From assembly GCF_001570365.1 (NCBI RefSeq), contig NZ_BBYK01000053.1, positions 62,001 to 126,000 on the forward strand: a DNA stretch of 64,000 nucleotides, written 5' to 3'. Positions 32,804-41,203 of the stretch are shown here, one piece after another. Origin of the DNA: Microtetraspora fusca (GTDB lineage: Bacteria; Actinomycetota; Actinomycetes; Streptosporangiales; Streptosporangiaceae). The number at the start of each line of letters is the position of its first letter. Positions within the stretch are counted from its first letter, which is position 1. Below the pieces are notes generated by a model. It did no database searches and was not told where the DNA came from. It was given only the letters and a program-made list of their open reading frames with translations. Both the position numbers and the translations under genes were made by a program.

Positions 32804-33406
32804 ATGCCGACTGGGGTGCACCTTCGTGACGCGCGGCAGCAGCTGTTCGACGCTGCCGAGCGCGTGCTTCTGCGGGACGGACCGAACGGGCTGACCAGCC
32901 GGGCCGTCACCGACGAGGCGGGCTGCGCCAAAGGCGTCCTGCACCGGCACTTCCCCGACTTCGACGCCTTCCTCACCGACCTCGTGCTCGACCGGGCCGC
33001 GCAGCTCGAGACGCAGGCGAGTGCGCTGCGCGCCTCCGCCGGCACCGGCACGGTGGCCAACAACCTCACCGGCGCGCTGACCACCCTGTTCGGACCGATT
33101 CCGGTGGCGATCATCCCGCTCATCACCTTCCGGGACGAGCTGCGCGCACGGCTGCGGCAAGCCAGGCCCGGAGGCGGCATCGCGATCCTCGCCCAGGCCA
33201 CGACCGCGATCTCCGCTTATCTGGCCGACGAGCGTGAACTGGGCCGCATCGCGGCCGACGCCGACATCGACTCACTCACCCTGTCTCTGGTCGGTGGCGG
33301 GCATCTCCTGTTCGCAGACCGCGACCCCGGCCCGCCGGCCACGGCGGTCGTCAACAAGTTCGTGACAGCGGTCATCGCCGACGCCGTGCAACGGCGACCG
33401 GACTAG
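32804..33406 (+). CDS. TetR-family repressor
   Basis: 200 residues: the HTH LFDAAERVLLRDGPNGLTSR is followed by AVTDEAGCAKGVLHRHFPDF, then an all-helical ligand domain. ATG 32804 opens it, 74 bases from the divergent methyltransferase. With the twin dyads between, autoregulation and repression of the methyltransferase are likely; the ligand is unknown. Confidence 0.9.
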   Translation: MPTGVHLRDARQQLFDAAERVLLRDGPNGLTSRAVTDEAGCAKGVLHRHFPDFDAFLTDLVLDRAAQLETQASALRASAGTGTVANNLTGALTTLFGPIPVAIIPLITFRDELRARLRQARPGGGIAILAQATTAISAYLADERELGRIAADADIDSLTLSLVGGGHLLFADRDPGPPATAVVNKFVTAVIADAVQRRPD

Positions 33407-33449
33407 GGCCTGGCCGGCGGACCTTGTGACCGTCGCTCGGGGTGTTGGC

Positions 33450-33725
33450 ATGGTCATGGGGCGGGGAGATCTGACGAACGCGGAGTGGGTTCGGCTCAGG
33501 CCGCATCTGCCGTCGGAGGACCCGCAGGAGCGTGCCGCGGCTGCCGGGAAAAGACGCACGCCCCGGCAGCATCGGCCCGACCACCTTGGCGGCGACAAGG
33601 CGTACTCGTCCCACCGCAACCGTCGCTACTTGCGACGATCCCAGATCAAGCGCGTCGGATCGCACGTCATCGAGCAAGGCATCGACACCGCCACCACGGA
33701 GGGCCGAGCCATGTTCGGACCCCGC
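33450..33725 (+). pseudogene. IS5-family transposase with an in-frame internal deletion
   Basis: The start MVMGRGDLTNAEWVRLRPHL is the N-terminus of IS5-family transposases, and GGDKAYSSHRNRRYLRRSQI belongs near their second catalytic aspartate. Between them only about 20 codons remain where roughly 150 are expected, and the frame is kept. The C-terminus with the glutamate is lost at the epoxide-hydrolase junction (about 33725). Not active; a MITE-like derivative is possible but no terminal repeats were seen. Confidence 0.65.
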
Positions 33726-33728
33726 GCG

Positions 33729-34979
33729 CTATCGCCGGCCGCGGAAGGTGCGCCGCAGGTCGTCGACCCACTCGTCCGGGATCTCCCAGGGGATGAAGTG
33801 GCCGCCGTGGTCGTGGGCGGTGAGGTTGACGTGGTTGTACCAGGACGCCCGGTCACTGTCGAGGAAGTGCCGCACCCGCCGGTCAGTGGTCACGCCGGGC
33901 GGGTTCTCGTAGCCGACGAACGTGACGCCCGTGGGCGCCTCGACGACCGGCCACCGGTCGTGGGACGGGGTCCACGGGTAGCGGTTGTTGTTCGCGTAGG
34001 TGCGAATCGAGGTGCCGATCGAGTTGGTCACCCAGAAGATCATGGCGTGGGTGAGCAGGTCGTCCTTGGTGAAGACGGTCTCGATGTCGCCGCCGTTGTC
34101 GCTCCAGCTCACCCAGCGTTCGAGGATCCAGGCGAGCATCCCGGCGGGTGAGTCGGACAACCCGTGCGCGAGCGTGCTCGGGGCGAGCACGTGCGCGGCG
34201 AGGTGCACGGCGAAGCGCTTCTCCAGGGCGACGACCTGGGCGTGGACGTCGGCGGGCAGCCCCTCAGGAATGGGCCGTCCGCCGCTGAGGTCCCAGGCCC
34301 GGTCTCCGTTGAACAGGGTGAGCTTCTGGCCGGAGCCGATGTGGACGGCGCGCACGGCGTGGGCGTACTTGTGCCCGAGCTGGCCGGTGACCATGGCGCC
34401 GACGTCGCAGCCGGCCGCGCCGTACGTGTCGTGGCCGAGGATCCGGGTCATCAGCGTGTGCCAGAGGTCGGCGACCTTCCAGAAGTTCATGTCCGGGTTG
34501 TTCGGCAACGGGGTGGAGAACCCGAATCCGGGGAACGAGGGCACGATCACGTCGAACGCCTCGGCGGGGTCGCCGCCGTACGCCCCCGGGTCGGCCAGCG
34601 GGCCGACGACCTTGGACCAGTGCCAGAACGTCCAGGGCCAGCCGTGCGTGAGGATCAGGGGAGTGGGGTCGGGGCCGACCCCGGGCTTGCGCATGAAGTG
34701 CACCGGCACCCCGTCGACCTCGACGCGGTAGTGCTCGTAGGCGTTGATCTCGGCTTCGGCCGCGCGCCAGTCGTACCCGTCGCGCCAGTAGTCGACGAGT
34801 TCGCGCAGGTAGGCGGCGCCCACGCCGTAGTGCCAGTCGTCGTTGCCCGCGTCGTCGGGCAGACGGGTCAGCTCCAGGCGCCGCCGCAGGTCGGCGAGCA
34901 CGTCGTCCGACACGTGGATCGGCGCGGGCTCCAGGGGGAACGGCCGGGCCCCGGCGGAGGGGGTGGTCGCATGACTCAT
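33729..34979 (-). CDS. Epoxide hydrolase, N-terminal-domain alpha/beta fold
   Basis: 416 residues: EHN domain (IHVSDDVLADLRRRLELTRL), oxyanion motif HGWPWTFWHW, nucleophile aspartate in AAGCDVGAMV, and a C-terminal HDHGGHF histidine. Longer than the paralogue at 25038 and with a different nucleophile elbow (CD rather than ND). It overlaps the upstream MarR gene by 4 bases (ATGA), so it is translated from the MarR transcript. Confidence 0.9.
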   Translation of the reverse strand: MSHATTPSAGARPFPLEPAPIHVSDDVLADLRRRLELTRLPDDAGNDDWHYGVGAAYLRELVDYWRDGYDWRAAEAEINAYEHYRVEVDGVPVHFMRKPGVGPDPTPLILTHGWPWTFWHWSKVVGPLADPGAYGGDPAEAFDVIVPSFPGFGFSTPLPNNPDMNFWKVADLWHTLMTRILGHDTYGAAGCDVGAMVTGQLGHKYAHAVRAVHIGSGQKLTLFNGDRAWDLSGGRPIPEGLPADVHAQVVALEKRFAVHLAAHVLAPSTLAHGLSDSPAGMLAWILERWVSWSDNGGDIETVFTKDDLLTHAMIFWVTNSIGTSIRTYANNNRYPWTPSHDRWPVVEAPTGVTFVGYENPPGVTTDRRVRHFLDSDRASWYNHVNLTAHDHGGHFIPWEIPDEWVDDLRRTFRGRR

Positions 34980-35494
34980 CGTCGTCTCCTCGTACTCTCG
35001 CGCGGCGTGTCCGTGCCGGTCCCCGCGGCCTCCGGCGCGGCGGCGTCGTCCTCACCGGTCGGCCGCTCGTGCAGTTCGACCATCCGGGCCAGGGCCGGGA
35101 GGGCGACGGCGATGGACGCCCGCTCCGCCGGCGTCAGCCGGTCGGCCAGTTCCGAGAGGCGGGCCATGCGCTCGGCGCGGCGTCCGTCCACGATCGCGGC
35201 GCCCGCAGCGGTGACGTGGACGAGGACCGCCCGGCCGTCCGACGGGTCCGGGTGACGCTCCACCAGGCCGTCGCGCTCCAGCTTGGTGACCATCTGCGTG
35301 ATCGCCGACTGCGTGACCTGTTCGCTGCCGGCCAGCTCGGTGAGCCGCTTCGGGCCGCTGCCCGCCAGCGTGTGGAGCACGGACAGCGTCGTGAAGCTCA
35401 GCCGGCGCTCCGACGGCAGCCGGATGTGCATCCGGGTGAAGTCCTCGAGCACATGGGTCAGGTCGGCGATGCTCAGCTCGACGGATTCAGGCAC
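34976..35494 (-). CDS. MarR-family regulator of the epoxide hydrolase
   Basis: 172 residues: winged helix with TELAGSEQVTQSAITQMVTK and wing VERHPDPSDGRAVLV, then a long alanine/threonine-rich C-terminal tail after the last dimerisation helix. First gene of a two-gene operon with the epoxide hydrolase. A 26-bp palindrome begins 12 bases upstream of its ATG, so it very likely represses itself and the hydrolase until a hydrophobic ligand binds. Confidence 0.9.
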   Translation of the reverse strand: MPESVELSIADLTHVLEDFTRMHIRLPSERRLSFTTLSVLHTLAGSGPKRLTELAGSEQVTQSAITQMVTKLERDGLVERHPDPSDGRAVLVHVTAAGAAIVDGRRAERMARLSELADRLTPAERASIAVALPALARMVELHERPTGEDDAAAPEAAGTGTDTPRESTRRRR

Positions 35495-35505
35495 GCGCGA
35501 ACTGT

Positions 35506-35531
35506 ATCAGAAACTTAATTAAGTTACTGAT
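35506..35531. promoter_or_regulatory. 26-bp MarR operator
   Basis: The core AACTTAATTAAGTT (35512-35525) is perfectly palindromic and extends to ATCAG and CTGAT on either side with one mismatched pair. Its A/T content stands out sharply from its surroundings. Confidence 0.75.
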
Positions 35532-35544
35532 GCAAATAGCGGCC

Positions 35545-35690
35545 GGGAAGAACGCCGGCAGCGCCGGCTTGGCCTGGCGTTTCGCGCGGGCCATGCCCTC
35601 GCGGGTGCGCAGGTGGCCGAGATCGGCCTCGAACTCGGCCACCAACGGCCAGGGTCTGCGGGAACAGCAGACCGAACGGGTCGTCGCCGT
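35545..35690 (-). pseudogene. Serine recombinase (resolvase) fragment
   Basis: The minus strand reads LVAEFEADLGHLRTREGMAR in one frame, preceded by DPFGLLFPQTLA in another. These are the consecutive segments G.LFF..LA and [MV]AEFEADLIR.RTREGMA of Tn3-type and invertase-type serine recombinases. The catalytic serine N-terminus and the HTH are both missing. The rest of 35532-35856 shows no gene. Confidence 0.6.
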
Positions 35691-35856
35691 CATCGAGACG
35701 ACTTGATCGACCGCTCGCCTACCGAGCGGCCCCGGTGGTGTCCGCACAACCGATGAAAATCAGGACACAAGATGTCGGGTTTTGACGCGAGCATGGTTCG
35801 CTGGTCGGCGCCGATGGAAGACGTGGACCGAGCCCTACAGATAGACAAGGACCGTA

Positions 35857-36387
35857 ATGCGCGAAACGCGAGAAGATCTCAAAGAGTTGCAGGCCCTGCT
35901 GGATGCTTCTCTCTCCCGTTCCACCTCGCATCTCCGCTCGATCATCAATACCGAGAGCACACTGACCGCAGAGGAGCTCACCGGGGTCCTCACCGGGATG
36001 TGCACCCTGGCCCTGTCCACCGTGACGGCGAAGGGCGAGCCGCGGATCAGCGGGGTGGACGGGCACTTCCTGCGCGGTAAGTGGCACTTCGGCACGGCGC
36101 GCAAGGCCGCCAAGGCCCGCCACCTGGCCGCTCGCCCCGCCGTCAGCGCCGCGCACATGCGCGGGGAGGACCTGGGCGTGTTCACGCACGGCATGGTGGA
36201 GATCCTCAATCCCCAGCACAGCGAGCCGGCCGCAGACTGGCCGGACCTGCTCGCCTACTTCAAGGACTTCTACGGCGACGACTTCTTCGACTGGGACAAC
36301 GAAGTGGTCTACTACCGGCTGCATCCGCACTGGATGACCGTCCACGCCCCCGGCGTCGACAAGCTCACCGCGGTGTCCTGGTCTTGA
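35857..36387 (+). CDS. Pyridoxamine-5'-phosphate-oxidase-like flavin protein
   Basis: 176 residues with the split-barrel pattern: TLALSTVTAKGEPRISGVDG and WHFGTARKAAKARHLAARP are the usual FMN-binding strands of PNPOx-like proteins. It is probably an FMN- or F420-dependent oxidoreductase or a cofactor-binding protein; specificity is not readable. ATG 35857 is used; the spacer upstream contains only the resolvase scar. Confidence 0.85.
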   Translation: MRETREDLKELQALLDASLSRSTSHLRSIINTESTLTAEELTGVLTGMCTLALSTVTAKGEPRISGVDGHFLRGKWHFGTARKAAKARHLAARPAVSAAHMRGEDLGVFTHGMVEILNPQHSEPAADWPDLLAYFKDFYGDDFFDWDNEVVYYRLHPHWMTVHAPGVDKLTAVSWS

Positions 36388-36584
36388 TCTGCGGCACGGG
36401 CCGCGTCGAGACCGGCCACGTGCTGAGAGATCTGGTGAAGCGGCCGCTCAGCGCCATTGTGACGAGCGGCCGCCGCGTAGTGGCGTAATCGGTTTGTTCG
36501 GCATGGGGGTCTGTCCGCCCATGTTCTGCTGCGTTGTGAGAGGGTGGACGAAGATTGACTACATTCGTACGGGACGTCGCGAGT

Positions 36585-39074
36585 ATGGGGCGCGAGACCA
36601 TCGACGTGGTGGGGGCTCGTACCAACAATCTGCGGGACGTGTCGGTGAGCATCCCCAAAGGGCGGCTTGTCGCCTTCACCGGAGTGAGCGGCAGCGGCAA
36701 GACCTCGCTGGCCGTCGACACCCTGCACAACGAGGCCCAACTGCGGTATCTGGAGGGGCTTTCGCCGTTCGTACGGCAGTACATTACCCAGCGCAATCGG
36801 CCGAAGGTCGACCGCATCTTGGGACTCGGCGCGACGCTCGCGGTCGACCAGCGCCGGCTGAACCGCAATCCCCGCTCCACAGTCGCGACGATCACCGGTA
36901 TCGACGGGCACCTGGGGCTGCTGTACTCGCGCCTTCCGGGAATCGGCGCTGACCCGGCGGCGGAGAGTGGAGACGGGCATCTGGCGACCGCTCACTTCGA
37001 CCGCAATACGCCGGAAGGGAGCTGCGCGGACTGCCACGGGGTAGGCGGGCGCTGGCAGGCGCAGGAGGACCTGGTCATCACCCATCCGGAGCTTCCGCTC
37101 TTCGAGGGGGCCTCGCCCTGGTACGCGAAGTGGCGGTCGGGGGAGCACGCGTTCGTGCCGGCGCTTGCCGAGAAGCGCGGCGTGGACCTCGGTCGGCCGT
37201 GGCAGTCGCTGCCTGAGGAGTTCCGCCACTGCGTGCTGTACGGCACGGGTGAGGAGAAGGTCGAGGCGACCGTCGACATGTCCAACAAAAAGGAGACGGT
37301 TTCGGTGACCTACACCTCGAGCCAGCCGCTGCGGGGCGCGCTCGCCGAGGTGGAGCGGGTGTTCATGAACGCCCAGACCTCCAGCGCCAAGCAGCGCTAC
37401 TTGCCGTACATGCGCAAGCAGCCGTGCGGCACCTGCGGCGGCAGCGGGTACGGCCAGGTGGCCCGGTCCGTGCGGCTCGGCGGGCTGACCTATCCCGACC
37501 TGCTCGAGGTGGACGTACGGGAGGTGCACAGCTGGGCGGAGCGTGTGGCCGGCGACCTGGGCGCCCGGCAGCGCGAGGTGGGTGAGCCGCTGCTGCAGGA
37601 CCTGGGCCGCAGGCTCGGGATCCTCGGCCGGCTCGGCCTGGCCCATCTCCAGCTGTCCCGGAGCGCGGCGACGCTGTCCGGGGGTGAGTTGCAGCGAACC
37701 CGCCTCGCCGCGCAGCTCAGCACCGAGCTGAGCGGCATCGTCTTCGTCCTGGACGAGCCCGGGACCGGGTTGCATCCGGCGGACAAGGCGCACCTGCTCG
37801 ACATCGCCCTGGAGCTACGCAAGGCCGGCAACACGGTGCTCCTGGTCGAGCACGACCCTGAACTGATCGCCAGGGCCGACTGGGTGATCGATATGGGGCC
37901 CGGCGCGGGCCGCCTCGGCGGTGAGATCCTGGTGTCGGGGCCTCCCGCCGACGCGGCCGCCCATCCCACGTCGCTGACCGGACGCTATCTGGCCGGTGAG
38001 GGGCCGAGGCTGCGCCGGACCCGCCGTCCGGCCGGGGATGCCATTGGCTGGGTGGAGCTGCACGGCCTGCGTGCGCACAACGTGACCGCAGACCTGGTGC
38101 GTTTCCCCGCCGGTCGGCTCACCTGCCTGACCGGGGTGAGCGGCAGCGGCAAGAGCAGCCTGCTCGGCGCGCTCGCGGCGAGCGTGGAGGCCGCCCTGAA
38201 CGGGACGACGACCGACACGGTGCGACAGGTGACCGGCCTGGAGGGGTTCGACTGGGTCGCCGTCGTCGATCAGGAACCTCTCGGGCGGACGCCGCGGTCC
38301 AACCCGGCCACCTACAGCAAGGCGTTCGACATTGTCCGCAAGCTGTTCGCCGAAACCGACGTGGCGCGCGGACGCGGTGTCAACGCCTCCTGGTTCAGCT
38401 TCAACACTGCGGGTGGTGGCCGCTGCGAGATCTGCACCGGTTATGGCCGCAAGTTGGTCGACATGCACTTTCTGCCGGATGTGTGGGTGGTCTGCGACGC
38501 GTGCGAGGGGCGGCGCTACAAACCGGAGGCTTTGGAGATCAAGTATCAGGGGCTGGCCATCGATCAGGTGCTGGAGCTGACCGTCGCCGAGGCCGTGGAG
38601 CAGTTCTCCGAGCCCCGGCAGCTCGCGGACACCCTGGGAGCCTTGAGCCAGGTCGGGCTTGGCTATCTCCAACTCGGCCAGAGCGCCACCGAGCTGTCCG
38701 GCGGCGAGGCGCAGCGGCTGAAGCTGGCGTCCGCGATCCAGCGCGGTGCGGCGAGCCGCAAGGCCGGTCTCGTCGTTCTCGACGAGCCCGTTTCGGGCCT
38801 GCACCCGTCTGACATCCAGCGTGTGGTGGATGCGCTCGATGTGTTGCTCGACTCGGGCAACACCGTCGTTGTGGCCGAACATGACATCCCCGTCGCCGCG
38901 TCCGCGGACTGGGTGATCGACCTGGGGCCGGGGGCCGGTCCGGACGGGGGTGTGGTGGTCGCGGAGGGCACTCCGGACGCCGTCGCGACGGCGGACACCC
39001 CGACGGCCGGTTTCTTCCGGAGGTACGCGGCGGGCCTGCCGCTCTTGGAAGTGCGAGAAGACGCGCGCTGCTGA
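36585..39074 (+). CDS. UvrA-like ABC ATPase (UvrA2/DrrC class)
   Basis: 829 residues with two ABC modules: Walker A GVSGSGKTS (about residue 34) and GVSGSGKSS (about 525), signatures LSGGELQR and LSGGEAQR, Walker B VFVLDEP and LVVLDEP, and zinc-type CADC/CGTCGG and CEIC/CDAC pairs. At this length it lacks the full UvrB-interaction region of true UvrA (about 950). Such proteins (UvrA2, DrrC) aid tolerance of DNA-binding drugs. ATG 36585 begins the homology; a TTG at 36555 is the alternative. Confidence 0.88.
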   Translation: MGRETIDVVGARTNNLRDVSVSIPKGRLVAFTGVSGSGKTSLAVDTLHNEAQLRYLEGLSPFVRQYITQRNRPKVDRILGLGATLAVDQRRLNRNPRSTVATITGIDGHLGLLYSRLPGIGADPAAESGDGHLATAHFDRNTPEGSCADCHGVGGRWQAQEDLVITHPELPLFEGASPWYAKWRSGEHAFVPALAEKRGVDLGRPWQSLPEEFRHCVLYGTGEEKVEATVDMSNKKETVSVTYTSSQPLRGALAEVERVFMNAQTSSAKQRYLPYMRKQPCGTCGGSGYGQVARSVRLGGLTYPDLLEVDVREVHSWAERVAGDLGARQREVGEPLLQDLGRRLGILGRLGLAHLQLSRSAATLSGGELQRTRLAAQLSTELSGIVFVLDEPGTGLHPADKAHLLDIALELRKAGNTVLLVEHDPELIARADWVIDMGPGAGRLGGEILVSGPPADAAAHPTSLTGRYLAGEGPRLRRTRRPAGDAIGWVELHGLRAHNVTADLVRFPAGRLTCLTGVSGSGKSSLLGALAASVEAALNGTTTDTVRQVTGLEGFDWVAVVDQEPLGRTPRSNPATYSKAFDIVRKLFAETDVARGRGVNASWFSFNTAGGGRCEICTGYGRKLVDMHFLPDVWVVCDACEGRRYKPEALEIKYQGLAIDQVLELTVAEAVEQFSEPRQLADTLGALSQVGLGYLQLGQSATELSGGEAQRLKLASAIQRGAASRKAGLVVLDEPVSGLHPSDIQRVVDALDVLLDSGNTVVVAEHDIPVAASADWVIDLGPGAGPDGGVVVAEGTPDAVATADTPTAGFFRRYAAGLPLLEVREDARC

Positions 39075-39162
39075 GACGCCGGGGCTCGTGTAGCACATCC
39101 CGCACTGCCGTCCGCGCCCTCTCCGAGGACGAGCGCCCAGGGTCCGCCCAACAGGACGGCGC

Positions 39163-39585
39163 CTACTCGCAGAAGACTCGCACTTGGGCGTCGGGCTGCT
39201 CAATATCCACGGTCAACTCATCGAGGTGCTCCACGAACGCCTCGAGCTGTTCGGGCTTGAGCTGCGTGAGGTCGAACGGCACGCCCGACTTGTGCAGTTG
39301 GGCGTTGGCCCGATCGAGTGCCTGCGGCGGGATCAGGGCCGCCAGCTGTACGCCGGCCCGCAGCAGCTGCAGCGGCACCCGCACGTCGATCCGCCCCGGC
39401 TCGCCGTCCTCAACGGTGTGCACCATCAACCGCAGGTATTTCGCCTTGCCTTTCGGCCGGGCGTCGAATCTCGACGGCGCGGGCGGCTGGTCCCGTTGGA
39501 GCGCGGCGATGAGCTGCTCCGCCTCCTCTGCGGTGATCTTGCCATCGGCCAGCATGTCGAGGATGTCCTTGCGCTGTTCGTTCAT
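39163..39585 (-). CDS. SHOCT-like domain protein
   Basis: 140 residues: RKDILDMLADGKITAEEAEQ followed by LIAAL is the SHOCT-like/YvlB N-terminal helix pair. The C-terminal half (RIDVRVPLQLLRAGVQLAAL) is typical of actinobacterial proteins paired with DUF2089. It ends the DUF2089 operon, 11 bases after a small membrane-protein gene. Likely a regulatory adaptor in envelope or stress response; precise role unknown. Confidence 0.75.
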   Translation of the reverse strand: MNEQRKDILDMLADGKITAEEAEQLIAALQRDQPPAPSRFDARPKGKAKYLRLMVHTVEDGEPGRIDVRVPLQLLRAGVQLAALIPPQALDRANAQLHKSGVPFDLTQLKPEQLEAFVEHLDELTVDIEQPDAQVRVFCE

Positions 39586-39596
39586 CGGAACCTCTC

Positions 39597-39854
39597 CTAT
39601 CGGATGGCTACGAGCACAGCCGTGCGGCTGTACTGGACGTCGAACCGGGTGCCGGGCAACGCGCAGGCGATGCGCCAGCCGGTGCCGAGTGCCCGCACCA
39701 CACTGAGGCGATATACGAGGCAGGCCACGGCGGCCGCCAGTACGGCCAGGACCACGACCGGTGAGAGCACGAGCACCACGGGGAGTACCGGGACCCAGAT
39801 CCGGATGGGACGACCGTCCGGGCGTTTGACCCGTACGGTCAACAACTGCGGCAT
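39597..39854 (-). CDS. Small membrane protein of the DUF2089 operon
   Basis: 85 residues: a basic N-terminal lead (LTVRVKRPDGRPIRIWVPVL) into one long or two short helices (about 20-48), then a soluble C-terminus. The ATG shares its A with the TGA of the DUF2089 gene, so translation is coupled. No family recognised. Its place between DUF2089 and SHOCT-like genes suggests it anchors or senses for them. Confidence 0.7.
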   Translation of the reverse strand: MPQLLTVRVKRPDGRPIRIWVPVLPVVLVLSPVVVLAVLAAAVACLVYRLSVVRALGTGWRIACALPGTRFDVQYSRTAVLVAIR

Positions 39855-40231
39855 CACGTCCGACCCTCCAATTCGGACAGTGCCTGCTGTGCGGTGATCT
39901 CGCCGCGGCGCAACCGATCGATGATGTCGGCCGGTGGCGGCGCCGGATCGGTCTCGACGAAGTCGAGCATCTGCGTGATCCGGTTCAGTCGTGACTTGAT
40001 CGTCGGGTAGCTCACCCCGAAGATCCGTTCCATCTGCTTGATGGAACCGTGGCACCGCACGAACGCCGTGACGAAGATCTGATCCTCGACGTTGAGCTGA
40101 GCCAGTTGCGGTAGCTCGAACTCGCCCTCGATCGCGACGCCGCTGCCTGCCAGGCGCACCCGCTCGACGACGAACGGCTGGCCCCGGGTCAGGTTCGTGA
40201 GTTCCTGCCAGTCCATCGCCTGCTCTGTCAT
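39854..40231 (-). CDS. DUF2089-family regulator
   Basis: 125 residues: the pattern LPQLAQLNVEDQIFVTAFVR, CHGSIKQMERIFGVSYPTIK and SRLNRITQMLDF is the DUF2089 helix-turn-helix (sigma-region-4-like). The SHOCT-like C-terminal helix ADIIDRLRRGEITAQQALSE follows. ATG 40231 lies at the predicted transcription start, so the mRNA is probably leaderless. It heads a three-gene operon and likely regulates it through the nearby dyads. Confidence 0.82.
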   Translation of the reverse strand: MTEQAMDWQELTNLTRGQPFVVERVRLAGSGVAIEGEFELPQLAQLNVEDQIFVTAFVRCHGSIKQMERIFGVSYPTIKSRLNRITQMLDFVETDPAPPPADIIDRLRRGEITAQQALSELEGRT

Positions 40232-40238
40232 ATCTAAA

Positions 40239-40267
40239 GATATACCGGGTTGGATCTCAACTTTCAA
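40239..40267 (-). promoter_or_regulatory. Leaderless promoter of the DUF2089 operon
   Basis: On the minus strand TTGAAA (40267-40262), a 17-bp spacer and TATATC (40244-40239) form a near-consensus promoter. Its start point falls at about the ATG at 40231. The -10 is inside the palindrome ATATCT-AA-AGATAT (40230-40243), and the -35 inside TCAACTT-n5-AAGTTGA (40257-40275), so a repressor could bind both. Confidence 0.65.
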
Positions 40268-40276
40268 GAAGTTGAT

Positions 40277-40291
40277 CTTAATTTTCTTAAG
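40277..40291. promoter_or_regulatory. CTTAA-TTTTC-TTAAG dyad
   Basis: A perfect 5-bp inverted repeat just upstream of the -35 box. It is the third A/T-rich dyad within 60 bases. Confidence 0.4.
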
Positions 40292-40384
40292 CCAGCATGT
40301 CCTTCGGGCTCCTTGCTGGTCCGCCGCCTGTCACGGCCCCGCCGCTTCCGCTGCCGCCGCTTGACTTGCACAAGCCGCTCAGCC

Positions 40385-40411
40385 GGTCCCCACGCGCGTG
40401 GGGGTGATCCG
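40385..40411. CRISPR. Lone CRISPR-repeat-like sequence (type I-E style)
   Basis: GGTCCCCACGCGCGTGGG, continuing GGGTGATCCG, has the length (27), the stem CCCCACG-CG-CGTGGGG and the 3' GTGATCCG tail usual in type I-E repeats of actinomycetes. No second copy occurs within the following or preceding 150 bases and no cas gene is in the window. It could be an array relic, or a chance terminator-like hairpin. The remainder of 40292-40663 has no gene. Confidence 0.35.
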
Positions 40412-40663
40412 ACCTGGCGCATGCCGGCGGCGCCCATCTCACCGGCCAGGTCCAGGGTGAAGGGACAGAACAGCGCGATGAACACGACGGACGGGAAGGG
40501 GGGGAAGGTCAGCGAGCGCCGTGCCGGCCGAGCGCCGCCGGCGCGGTCGTGGTGCGGCCGCGGCGTTCGGCACCCTGGTCGCCCAATACTCCGCAGGTGA
40601 CGCGGACTGACCGTGAACCGAGCAGCGGACTCCACGGGCCACGATCAGGGTTGCCGCCTCGGG

Positions 40664-41203
40664 TTACGGACCGCTCGGTCCGCCGACGCCCCCGGCGTTC
40701 TTGACGATCACTGTGTCGCCGACCCGGCTGAAGTCGTAGAAGCGGTGGGCGTCCCCCGTGCTCAGGTGGATGCAGCCGTGTGAGCTGTCGACCTGGCCGA
40801 TGGCGGGATCCCAGGGCGCCGCGTGGATGAACAGGCCGGAGTCGGTCAGGCGCACCGCCCAGTGGACCATGCGGTCGTAGTAGTTGGGATTATGCGGATC
40901 GCACGTGATGTTCGCGCTGCACGAGGTCATCCTGACAACCGCGTCCTTGCCGAGCACCTGGTACGTTCCGCTCGGCGTACGGAAGCCGGGCTTTCCGAAG
41001 CCCGCGGTGAAGGTCATCACCGTCCGGCCGTTCTCCGTGACGGTCATCTGGTGCGTCGCCGCGTCGAGCGTCGAAATGTGGCCCACGGAGGCCGCCCGGG
41101 CGGGACCGGCTCCCAGGGTCAGGGCGGCCGCCAGTGCGCCGGCCAGCACGAACCGGGCGGCGTCACGAACGTGTGAGCGTGAGATTTGGCGTTGGCGGAC
41201 CAC
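40664..41203 (-). CDS. Secreted L,D-transpeptidase (YkuD)
   Basis: 179 residues. A signal peptide (basic start, hydrophobic 17-33, cleavage near PARA-AS) leads to a YkuD domain with H127 in HAAPWDP and catalytic C144 in SSHGCIHL. It should form 3-3 peptidoglycan cross-links or act on cell-wall stems outside the membrane. Only about 140 mature residues, so there is no peptidoglycan-binding or immunoglobulin-like domain. ATG 41203 is placed before the basic residues. Confidence 0.9.
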   Translation of the reverse strand: MVRQRQISRSHVRDAARFVLAGALAAALTLGAGPARAASVGHISTLDAATHQMTVTENGRTVMTFTAGFGKPGFRTPSGTYQVLGKDAVVRMTSCSANITCDPHNPNYYDRMVHWAVRLTDSGLFIHAAPWDPAIGQVDSSHGCIHLSTGDAHRFYDFSRVGDTVIVKNAGGVGGPSGP

